This document shows, piece by piece, positions 1-6,046 of a stretch of 9,619 nucleotides of DNA (position 1 is the stretch's first letter; each line of letters starts with the position of its first letter). Below the pieces are notes generated by a model. The model made no database searches and was not told the DNA's origin. It worked only from the letters and a program-made list of their open reading frames with translations. A program made the position numbers and the translations under genes. Origin of the DNA: Candidatus Aminicenantota bacterium (lineage in GTDB: Bacteria > Acidobacteriota > Aminicenantia > UBA2199); contig CP070627.1 in assembly GCA_020355945.1 (NCBI GenBank), forward strand, positions 1,102,364 to 1,111,982. The letters are read 5' to 3'.

Positions 1-1
1 A

Positions 2-322
2 ACGAATCCTATAGGGTGGGGACGCCGTCCCCTTGAAAATCCCAAATCCGGCAAGCCTTATATGGATTTAAAAAGAGGTTGGCAGAGTGCGTTGGAAAGG
101 GCGGGGATAAATGACATGAGGTTTCATGACCTTCGGCACACGTTTGCTTCTCATTTTCTGATGAACGGCGGGGACTTATACACACACAAAGAAATTCTCG
201 GCCACAAGGATATTACCACCACTTCCCGGTATTTGACAATAACCACAGAACACAAAAGCAAGGCGATGGAAATCTTTGCAGTACCGGAAAACGAGTCCAA
301 TATCATTGAATTAGTGGGATAG
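2..322 (+). CDS. Tyrosine recombinase/integrase, C-terminal catalytic part only (cut by window edge, possibly a remnant)
   Basis: This is the catalytic end of a phage-integrase/XerC-D-type site-specific recombinase, which cuts and rejoins DNA through a covalent tyrosine intermediate. The frame is open from base 2, so the usual N-terminal DNA-binding domain would lie outside the window. Numbering from the Met at 62, the sequence shows HDLRH (H22, R25), LGHKDI (H48) and SRYLT (nucleophile Y57, codon 230-232), which are the box II residues in the expected order. The Met at 62 is internal to the fold, not a real start. Homology to the family looks normal from ENPKSGKPY onward. The residues before it (GWGRRPL) look unlike the usual strand and are encoded across a 15-bp palindrome, so the 5' part may be disrupted. 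The gene marks mobile DNA at the left edge, but a link to the genes to its right is inference. Confidence 0.85.
   Translation, partial: TNPIGWGRRPLENPKSGKPYMDLKRGWQSALERAGINDMRFHDLRHTFASHFLMNGGDLYTHKEILGHKDITTTSRYLTITTEHKSKAMEIFAVPENESNIIELVG
18..32. repeat. 15-bp GC-rich palindrome inside the recombinase frame
   Basis: The sequence is GGGGACG-C-CGTCCCC, a perfect inverted repeat with 7-bp arms around a single base. It lies exactly where the recombinase reading frame stops looking like its family. It could be a small repeated palindromic element inserted into, or fused to, the recombinase gene. A chance coding palindrome is the alternative. Confidence 0.5.
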
Positions 323-477
323 AAAGTTATAATCAGTAGATTGAGGGTTGGTAAGCCTGGACAGAAAAATTCAGCAAATCCAAACAACCGAAAGCAGTAG
401 GATTAAGTAGAAATACTCATTTTTTACAAAGGGGGTTGAAATTTTTTTTCTTCTGTAGTAGACTTTAATTTACCGCT

Positions 478-573
478 AAAACCGGCTATGGAAAAATTAG
501 GTGTATTTGTGTTGGCATGGTTGAAAGGGATGGTGGTAAGTGTTCAACCCTTAATGGCGGGAGCTTACATAAG
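478..573 (+). repeat. Repeated intergenic element, copy A (candidate structured RNA, upstream of TIR gene)
   Basis: Copy A has AAAACCGG (478-485), GTTGAAAGG (520-528) and ATGGCGGGAG (554-563). The CCGG-to-GTT distance is 38 nt, identical to copies B and C, and GTT-to-ATG is 34 nt. Flanking arms TTTGTG (506-511) and CATAAG (568-573) can pair with two G-U wobbles, and AAGGG can pair with CCCTT inside them. The block lies 114 nt before the TIR start codon. TTGAAATT plus a T-run at 436-450 is also shared with copy C at about the same distance. The family is unrecognised; a riboswitch-like leader, a small RNA or a recombination site are all possible. Confidence 0.6.
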
Positions 574-603
574 GCAGAAAATTGATTTAAAAAGGATAGT
601 TTT

Positions 604-632
604 TTCAAAGAGTTTGCATTTAACTGTATGAT
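604..632 (+). promoter_or_regulatory. Candidate promoter for the TIR gene
   Basis: TTCAAA (604-609) and TATGAT (627-632) are separated by 17 bp, giving 4 of 6 and 5 of 6 matches to sigma-70-type boxes. Transcription would start near 639, about 20 nt before the ribosome binding site. It lies downstream of element A, so if it is the real promoter the element is not in the leader. AT-rich DNA gives many such matches by chance. Confidence 0.3.
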
Positions 633-677
633 TAGAAAGCGTAATTGGTAATTAAAATTGAAGGGGTGATTCCTTAA

Positions 678-1655
678 ATGAAAGATATCGAATATGATGC
701 ATTTATAAGTTATAGCCACAAAGATAAAGAGTTTGCACAAAAGCTACTTACTAAACTTGAGGAAAAAGGATTAAGGATTGCCATTGATTTTAGGGATTTT
801 AAAGTTGGAACACCTATTCTTGTTGAGCTTGAGCGTTTGGTGCGGTCTTCAAAATATATCATTTTAATATTATCACAAGATTGGATTGAAAGTCAATGGA
901 CTAATATAGAGGCAATGTTCCTTCAAATGCAAGACCTAACGGGAATGAAAAGAAAAATTATTCCTTTAATGTATAAAAAATGTGAATTACCACATAGATT
1001 AAGTACTTATACTTATGCTGATTTTACAGGAGATTTCGATAGTGCTTTTAATAAATTGATATTTTCTTTAGGAATTGATCCTGAAGTTGCTAAGGCGGAG
1101 AAATATAGTTCAGATTATGGTGGGGATAGTATAACGTTGAGGGAAGTCTTGGAGTTGAATTGGCAAATCCTTAAGCTGATTACAGAAAATATATCAAGTA
1201 CATCTAGAGGAACTGCAAAAGTTTTTCATGATTTTGGAATAACAATGGATCACCGCTTATGTTTTGTATTAATGCCATTTAGCACTAATTGGTCAAGAAA
1301 ATTTTTTGAGCGACATATTGAACTGCCGTGCAGAGAACTGAGTCTAAATGCTATTCGAGCAGATGATATATATGGAGTAGAAGGGATTATGCAAGATATA
1401 TGGATTCATATTAATAAAGCCCGGATAATAATTGCAGACCTTACTGGCCGTAATCCAAATGTATTTTATGAGGTTGGTTTAGCACATGCAATAGGAAAAG
1501 ATGTGATATTGATTACTCAAACTATGGATGATGTCCCATTCGACTTGAGAAGTTTAAGGTGTATTGTTTACTCTCTCGAATTGGATTGCCCTGAGAAATT
1601 TGAAGAAATGCTAAAAAACACTATTAATGCAGTGCTTAGAGTTGATAACACTTGA
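678..1655 (+). CDS. TIR domain protein with C-terminal nucleoside 2-deoxyribosyltransferase-like domain
   Basis: The 325-residue soluble protein has two domains. Residues 1-135 form a TIR domain: YDAFISYSHKD at 6-16 and the SQDWIESQW segment at 66-74, followed by E78, which fits the catalytic glutamate of NAD-hydrolysing bacterial TIRs. Residues about 192-300 carry FVLMPF (196-201), ADLTGRNPNVFYEVGLAHA (253-271, with E265 placed like the nucleophile of nucleoside deoxyribosyltransferases) and VPFDLR. This resembles the Rossmann-like deoxyribosyltransferase/SLOG/TIR superfamily. A helical linker (about 140-190) joins them. The ATG is fixed by an in-frame TAA immediately before it and by AAGGGGTGA at 661-669. 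The gene is the most AT-rich here. By family knowledge TIR effectors deplete NAD or make cyclic ADP-ribose signals during phage infection; the C-terminal domain could bind or process the nucleotide. That role is inference. Confidence 0.9.
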   Translation: MKDIEYDAFISYSHKDKEFAQKLLTKLEEKGLRIAIDFRDFKVGTPILVELERLVRSSKYIILILSQDWIESQWTNIEAMFLQMQDLTGMKRKIIPLMYKKCELPHRLSTYTYADFTGDFDSAFNKLIFSLGIDPEVAKAEKYSSDYGGDSITLREVLELNWQILKLITENISSTSRGTAKVFHDFGITMDHRLCFVLMPFSTNWSRKFFERHIELPCRELSLNAIRADDIYGVEGIMQDIWIHINKARIIIADLTGRNPNVFYEVGLAHAIGKDVILITQTMDDVPFDLRSLRCIVYSLELDCPEKFEEMLKNTINAVLRVDNT

Positions 1656-1731
1656 TGTAGGATATTTAATAAAAAACAAAAAATCCTTTCAGTGGGGAGT
1701 AAGGATGCGTTATGGTACTCCAACCTCCAAA

Positions 1732-1812
1732 GTGACGAAAACGTGACTGGTTTATACCAATTTATAGTAATTTATAGTGGTTTTTATCGTAATATAGTAA
1801 TTGAAAAAAATT
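1732..1812 (+). repeat. Long direct repeat R1 with about 10-bp phased units
   Basis: The first 27 bases (1732-1758) are identical to 8839-8865. The following AT-rich part is a run of decamers at 1749, 1759, 1769, 1779 and 1789: GGTTTATACC, AATTTATAGT, AATTTATAGT, GGTTTTTATC, GTAATATAGT. After these comes AATTGAAAAAAA. A 10-bp period puts every unit on the same face of the helix, as in cooperative protein-binding arrays. The repeat is followed directly by a 6-bp-stem hairpin at 1808-1825. Function unknown. Confidence 0.75.
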
Positions 1813-1870
1813 CATGGAAGAATTTCATAATAATGATTTTCGGTTTTTGGTACGGATTTCAAAAGTAAGT

Positions 1871-1968
1871 AAAACCGGCGATGGTTAAATGGAGAAAATC
1901 TGAGTTGGCTGGGTTAAAGGGATTAATAAGAGTGCAAATTCCCTGATGACGGGAGTTCATCTTAGATT
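1871..1968 (+). repeat. Repeated intergenic element, copy B (candidate structured RNA, upstream of CHAT gene)
   Basis: Copy B has AAAACCGG (1871-1878), GTTAAAGG (1913-1920) and ATGACGGGAG (1946-1955). CCGG-to-GTT is 38 nt, as in A and C, and GTT-to-ATG is 33 nt. Arms AATCTGAG (1897-1904) and CTTAGATT (1961-1968) pair over 8 bp with one G-U wobble, and AGGGA pairs with TCCCT inside. The arm sequences differ from copy A at equivalent positions while pairing is kept. The block ends 111 nt before the CHAT start codon. Confidence 0.6.
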
Positions 1969-2018
1969 GATGAGAATTGTGGAGAAATCATGGTGGCTTC
2001 AATTTTTGATGGTTTTTT

Positions 2019-2047
2019 TTGACCCAGAGCCACTGTAACCGTATTTT
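2019..2047 (+). promoter_or_regulatory. Candidate promoter for the CHAT gene
   Basis: TTGACC (2019-2024, 5 of 6) and TATTTT (2042-2047, 4 of 6) are separated by 17 bp. Transcription from it would start near 2054 and give a leader of about a dozen bases with no Shine-Dalgarno site before the ATG at 2067. Element B would then lie upstream of the transcript, not in it. Confidence 0.35.
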
Positions 2048-2066
2048 TATGTGGTAAATTTAAAAC

Positions 2067-5000
2067 ATGAAAATTATTAAAATTATCGGAAGGGAGAAAG
2101 TTGAGTACGGTGTTTTTCGGGCGGAGTTGGTGTTTCCCTCGGAAAATAGGTTCGATGTGACGGTGAGGGACCCATTTCTGGAGTCGGGGGAGATTGAAAG
2201 TGACCAGGATGAGTTGCTTTGGTGGTATTTTGAAAAGCACCTGGAGTCCCCGTTTACCGACAGGGAAAAGGCCAAACGTGCCGTGAATAGTATTGCTTTC
2301 TACGGCGAATCGCTGTTTGGCGATTTGTTTGCCCAGGACAAGGCCTTGGCCGAGTGGCGAAAACTGGTGCACGGACTGGATAAAGTCCGCGTACAGGTGC
2401 TTTCCAAAGACCCGGAGCTCCAGGCTTTTCATTGGGAGGCTTTGAAAGACCCAAAGGAGAGGAAAGCGTTTTGCCTTAAAGGGGTGGAGTTTACCCGGAC
2501 ATCGAATACACCCACGTGGGACCTGACAGTGCAAGAGAGTACGTGTTTGAATCTTTTATTAGTGACGGCCCGACCCCACGGGAAAGAGGATTTGGAATAC
2601 CGCACCATTACGCGACCGGTGATTGATACGATTGAGAGAAACCGCATGCCAGTGCATGTCCACCTGCTGCGGCCACCCACGTTCCTGGCGCTGAAAGAAC
2701 ACTTGAGAGAGAAGAAAGGGTTTTACCATATTGTCCACTTTGATGTACACGGAAGTGTGCTGAGTTTCCCTGTGTACCAATTGATAATGGAGCAGCAGGG
2801 TAAAAATAGAAGCCGGGGGCACCGGTGGGTGGATCCTTATGAAGGGACACAAGCGTTTATTGATCTGCTGGGTGAAGGCGGTGGCCATGACCTGGTAGCT
2901 GCGCTGGATATTGCAGAGCTGCTGCGAGAGGCGCATGTGCCGGTGTGTTTCCTCAATGCCTGCCATTCCGCCATGGCTACTTGGCGGATGTCTGAATCGA
3001 AAGAGGCGCCGGGGGGAAAATCGCTGACACGGAATGCGCCCCTGGCAATGGCTCTCCTAGAACAGGGCGTACGTCTGGTGCTAGGAATGGCATGGTCCCT
3101 GACTGTGCCGGGCGCACAGGTTATGATGACCACTCTCTATAATACGCTCACAAAGGGCGAAAACCTGGGCACGGCACTGAACCTAGCGCGACAGGCCATG
3201 TTTGATGACGGGTGCCGGTTTTTGAGTTCGGATTTGAGTGTGTTCTTGGAAGATTGGCTACTGCCCGTGGTGTGGGGCAAAGGGGATTTTGAACTTCATT
3301 TGCAATTGAAAGAACCGGGTGCAGAGGAGAAAGCTGCTTTGCTGGAACAGAAGCAGCAGAGGGAAAAGGAACTGGAAGGGGTGAAGACCCAGGGGGAATA
3401 CGGATTCCTGGGTCGGGATGTGGATATTCTTTCCATTGAGTCCATGCTGTTGGAGAGGAATGTGCTGCTGATTAAAGGTATGGGGGGTACGGGTAAGACT
3501 ACGCTGCTGGGACATATGGCGGAATGGTGGCTGAAAACCGGGTGGGTGGAGCATGTGTTTTATTTCGGTTATGACCGCAAGCCGTACCGCGCAGAAGAGA
3601 TTTTAAATACCATTGCGAAAATGATCATGCCACGGGGCGAATACGGGAGTTTCCTTGTGACGCCGGAGGTGGAGAAAAAGGCCATGGCTTTGGTGGAGTT
3701 CCTGAAGGAGAGTAAGGACACTCCTAAGGTGCTTTTGATCCTGGATAATATGGAGTCGGTGACTGGTGCGACGCAGGCGGTGGGCAGCCGGTTGAGTAAG
3801 AAGGATCAGGGTATAATGAGCAACGCTCTTAAAGCCCTGATGCATTCCAGTATTAAAATCCTGCTGGGTTCCCGGTCAGATGAAGCGTGGCTTAGAAAGG
3901 ATACGTTTACGGATAATGTGTATGTGTTGGAAGGATTGGACCACGTGTCCCGTTTCCAACTTGCGGAAAAAATTGTTAAGGATGTTGTGATTGATGACAG
4001 GGGTGAGTTTAACCGGTTGATGGATATCCTGGCGGGTTACCCACTGGCCATTGAGATAATCCTGCCCAACCTGGGGCACCGAAGCGCAAAGGAATTGCGG
4101 GAAATGCTTACCGGCGTTGGGGTGGACCTCAAAGGAGGAAGGGTTTCGGAAGAGATTTTTAAATGTATTAATATTTCCTTTTCCCTGCTGACGCCTAGAG
4201 CCAGAGAGAGTATGCTGGTGTTTGCGCCTTTTACTTCCTTCCTTAACGCAGCAGGTTTAGAGCAATATTTAAATGAACTTCAGAACTCTGATGTATTTTC
4301 CAATCTCACCCTTGCCGACCTTGAAGAGGCACTCAGTCAGGGACTAAAGCAAGGGCTACTTAAAGAACGGTTTTTTCACCGCTGCTTTTCTATTCAACCG
4401 GTGTTTCCTTTTTTCCTTGGGCAGCAGGTGGAGCAGTGCCTGGATGAAAAAAGAAAGGTGACCCTGGAACAGGCGTTTTGTAATTATATGGTAATCATTG
4501 CCAACACTTATAATTTTCTTATGGAATCGAAAGAAGCAGGAAAAAAGCAAAGTGGGTTCCTTCTCTTCCAACAGGACCGGGAAAACCTGTACAAGACTTT
4601 GCACTGGGTACTGGATAAGGAAGGTGATTATTATCCTCTTTATTTTGTCTTTTCTCAATTCTATCACCAACAGCCCCTTTATCAAGAAGCCATCGAATTT
4701 ATGGAAGGTGTGGTTAAAAAATTGGATCTATATTCAAAGAAAGGCAAAACATTTTTAATAGAATATGCTTCTGTTGTGGGTAATTTAGGAAATAATTACC
4801 AGCGAATCAAAAACTTTTCAAAGGCCAGAAATAATTTTAAAAAAGCATTGACACTTCTTCAACAGGTGGGAACGCGGCAAATGACGGCATCCCCTTACTA
4901 CCAACTGGGCTATGTGGCCCAGGAAGAGCGAGACTGGAAAGAGGCAAAACGAAATTACAAGAAGGCGTTGAAAATCTACCAGGAATTCAATGACAGTGGT

Positions 5001-5621
5001 GGCCAGGCACGCACCTACCATCAATTGGGAATGGTGGCCCAAGAAGAGCAGGACTGGAAAAATGCAAAACGAAATTACCATGAATCATTGAAAATCTTCC
5101 AAGAATCCAATGACAGGTACAACCAAGCAAAAGGATACCACCAATTAGGTATGGTGGCCCAGGCAGAGCGAAATTGGGATGAGGCAAAACGAAATTACCA
5201 GGAAGCATTGAGAATTGACCAGGAATTCAATGACAGGTACAGCCAGGCACGCGTATACCACCATTTGGGAAATGTGGCTCGAGAAGAGGGAGATTGGCAA
5301 ACGGCAAAAAGAGATTTCCAGAAAGCTTTAAGCATTTTCCAGGAATTTAATGACAGGTATAATCAGGCACAAGTGTTCCAAAGCTTGGGCGTAGCAGCGG
5401 TGGAAGAGATGGATTATGTTTCTTCCCTGGGTTATTATGCCACAGCCCTAGAAATTTTTCTTCAGTATAATGATGAATATCATACACAAAAAACATTTGG
5501 AAACCTTTCCTGGCTGGTGCAACAATGGGACGCAACCGAAGCCATCGATGAGTTGACGGTGGAAGAAAAAATAAAAGAATTGTTGAGGAAAATATTGAAG
5601 GAAACGAAGAAGAAATTATAA
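2067..5621 (+). CDS. CHAT protease - NB-ARC-like STAND ATPase - winged helix - TPR protein (NLR-like)
   Basis: This 1184-residue multidomain protein resembles NLR sensors. Residues about 75-405 form a CHAT (caspase-like) peptidase with H228 in HFDVHG and C299 in LNACHSA as the catalytic pair. A charged helical linker (415-440) follows. Residues 445-700 are a STAND P-loop ATPase: FLGRD, Walker A GMGGTGKTT (471-479), Walker B VLLILDN (D560), GSRS (601-604) and GYPLAIE (657-663). A winged-helix-like segment (about 700-800) precedes a TPR solenoid (about 850-1150) with five near-identical 40-residue repeats. By family knowledge, ligand binding to the TPR end would drive nucleotide-dependent assembly and unleash the CHAT protease; the substrate is not identifiable here and no gasdermin-like gene is visible. 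The in-frame TAA at 2061 fixes the start. There is no ribosome binding site. Composition changes from GC-rich to AT-rich near residue 695. Confidence 0.93.
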   Translation: MKIIKIIGREKVEYGVFRAELVFPSENRFDVTVRDPFLESGEIESDQDELLWWYFEKHLESPFTDREKAKRAVNSIAFYGESLFGDLFAQDKALAEWRKLVHGLDKVRVQVLSKDPELQAFHWEALKDPKERKAFCLKGVEFTRTSNTPTWDLTVQESTCLNLLLVTARPHGKEDLEYRTITRPVIDTIERNRMPVHVHLLRPPTFLALKEHLREKKGFYHIVHFDVHGSVLSFPVYQLIMEQQGKNRSRGHRWVDPYEGTQAFIDLLGEGGGHDLVAALDIAELLREAHVPVCFLNACHSAMATWRMSESKEAPGGKSLTRNAPLAMALLEQGVRLVLGMAWSLTVPGAQVMMTTLYNTLTKGENLGTALNLARQAMFDDGCRFLSSDLSVFLEDWLLPVVWGKGDFELHLQLKEPGAEEKAALLEQKQQREKELEGVKTQGEYGFLGRDVDILSIESMLLERNVLLIKGMGGTGKTTLLGHMAEWWLKTGWVEHVFYFGYDRKPYRAEEILNTIAKMIMPRGEYGSFLVTPEVEKKAMALVEFLKESKDTPKVLLILDNMESVTGATQAVGSRLSKKDQGIMSNALKALMHSSIKILLGSRSDEAWLRKDTFTDNVYVLEGLDHVSRFQLAEKIVKDVVIDDRGEFNRLMDILAGYPLAIEIILPNLGHRSAKELREMLTGVGVDLKGGRVSEEIFKCINISFSLLTPRARESMLVFAPFTSFLNAAGLEQYLNELQNSDVFSNLTLADLEEALSQGLKQGLLKERFFHRCFSIQPVFPFFLGQQVEQCLDEKRKVTLEQAFCNYMVIIANTYNFLMESKEAGKKQSGFLLFQQDRENLYKTLHWVLDKEGDYYPLYFVFSQFYHQQPLYQEAIEFMEGVVKKLDLYSKKGKTFLIEYASVVGNLGNNYQRIKNFSKARNNFKKALTLLQQVGTRQMTASPYYQLGYVAQEERDWKEAKRNYKKALKIYQEFNDSGGQARTYHQLGMVAQEEQDWKNAKRNYHESLKIFQESNDRYNQAKGYHQLGMVAQAERNWDEAKRNYQEALRIDQEFNDRYSQARVYHHLGNVAREEGDWQTAKRDFQKALSIFQEFNDRYNQAQVFQSLGVAAVEEMDYVSSLGYYATALEIFLQYNDEYHTQKTFGNLSWLVQQWDATEAIDELTVEEKIKELLRKILKETKKKL
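4899..5498 (+). repeat. 120-bp tandem repeats encoding the TPR solenoid
   Basis: Five repeats of exactly 120 bp (40 codons) are in register: the motif GTGGCYC recurs at 4914, 5034, 5154 and 5274. Between the copies starting at 4914 and 5034, 40 of the first 45 bases match. The last unit is diverged and another degenerate unit precedes the array. Such high DNA-level identity points to recent duplication and an array that can change in length. Confidence 0.88.
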
Positions 5622-5773
5622 GAAAATTATAAATTACAAATTACAAAGCCCAGGCGGAATATCGCACACCCTCTTAAAATTACATGCCCTTCCTCAAGGC
5701 AGTTCTAAGAACGAAAAAGCAGTAGACAAACGGATTTTTAGGTCTGTTCCACTATTGCCCGCTTCTAAAACTG

Positions 5774-5840
5774 TATTTGTGCAGGTTGCTCAAGTGTACT
5801 CCAAAATTGAAAGTGTGTTTGCGTAAGCTGCGCAAGTATA
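5774..5840. repeat. Two imperfect direct repeats, 42 bp apart (operator-like)
   Basis: The segments at 5774-5798 and 5816-5840 align without gaps and share the cores TGCTCAAGTGTA and TGCGCAAGTATA. Most differences are transitions. Each core contains a short dyad (TTG-CT-CAA, TGCGCA). The 42-bp period is close to four helical turns. A pair of regulator sites for the nuclease gene is possible, but the match is weak. Confidence 0.3.
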
Positions 5841-5910
5841 TAACGAAATCCGAAATAGGTTAGTTAAAAGGAATAATGAAGAATGGTGCCAGTTAAATTA
5901 TTTCTAATTG

Positions 5911-6030
5911 ATGGATTTCAGAGAGATGGCCAGTGAACAGGACAAAGTAAAGAGAGTCGGCAAATGGCAAATAAATTACCTATATCCCAATGGCGGTAGC
6001 TTGCTTATTATTGAAGATATGAATCGTTAG
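5911..6030 (+). CDS. Possible 39-residue small protein upstream of the nuclease gene
   Basis: An ATG at 5911 opens 39 codons ending in TAG at 6030, 16 bp before the nuclease start. The C-terminal part reads KWQINYLYPNGGSLLIIED, which has a plausible mix of hydrophobic and polar residues. No clear ribosome binding site precedes it, and an in-frame TAA lies at 5905. No family is recognised. If real, it could be co-transcribed with the nuclease as a leader peptide or small partner. A chance frame is about as likely. Confidence 0.25.
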   Translation: MDFREMASEQDKVKRVGKWQINYLYPNGGSLLIIEDMNR

Positions 6031-6046
6031 ACATAGGGGAACCAGT

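Larger units (their letters stand above)
323..677 (+). other. 355-bp spacer between recombinase and TIR gene
   Basis: No convincing gene lies here. From left to right the spacer holds AT-rich DNA, a T-rich tract at 436-450, repeated element copy A (478-573), a candidate promoter (604-632) and a purine-rich ribosome binding site, AAGGGGTGA, at 661-669. A 47-codon ATG frame at 488-631 runs through element A. It is not kept as a gene because the element's other copies break that frame. Confidence 0.6.
1656..2066 (+). other. 411-bp spacer between TIR and CHAT genes
   Basis: No gene was found. The spacer contains direct-repeat copy R1 (1732-1812), a short hairpin with arms AAATTC/GAATTT (1808-1825), repeated element copy B (1871-1968) and a candidate promoter (2019-2047). 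No strong terminator follows the TIR stop codon; only a weak AGGAT/ATCCT pairing is visible around 1659-1687. Confidence 0.55.
5622..6046 (+). other. 425-bp spacer between CHAT and nuclease genes
   Basis: The spacer begins with an AT-rich run of ATTACAA-like units (5622-5648). It then holds two imperfect 25-bp copies spaced 42 bp apart (5774-5798 and 5816-5840), a doubtful 39-residue ORF (5911-6030) and the site AGGGGA (6035-6040) ahead of the nuclease gene. Only the ATGGCGGTAG block (5990-5999) of the repeated element is present, so no full copy is claimed. No strong terminator is visible after the CHAT stop. Confidence 0.5.

Noticed and set aside
506..550. Integron attC site in element A (GTTGAAA ... 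GTTCAAC)
   Set aside because: The pair is visible only in copy A; copies B and C lack a matching R' site.
482..575. tRNA, T-box, c-di-GMP or fluoride riboswitch in the elements
   Set aside because: T-arm-like and GATG-like words occur, but no cloverleaf, no T-box specifier/AGGGTGG core, and no full riboswitch consensus could be laid over all three copies.
488..631. 47-codon ATG frame through element copy A and 30-codon frame through copy C (7092-7184)
   Set aside because: The aligned frame in copy B stops after 21 codons, and the copies differ by single-base length changes between conserved blocks, so one shared protein is not supported.
1962..2534. 190-codon open frame on the minus strand
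   Set aside because: It lies antisense to the spacer and the start of the CHAT gene and shows no recognisable domain.
5956..5999. Possible fourth copy of the repeated element before the nuclease gene
   Set aside because: Only the ATGGCGGTAG block fits. GTTRAAAGG is not recognisable at the expected distance and AAAACCGG is absent.
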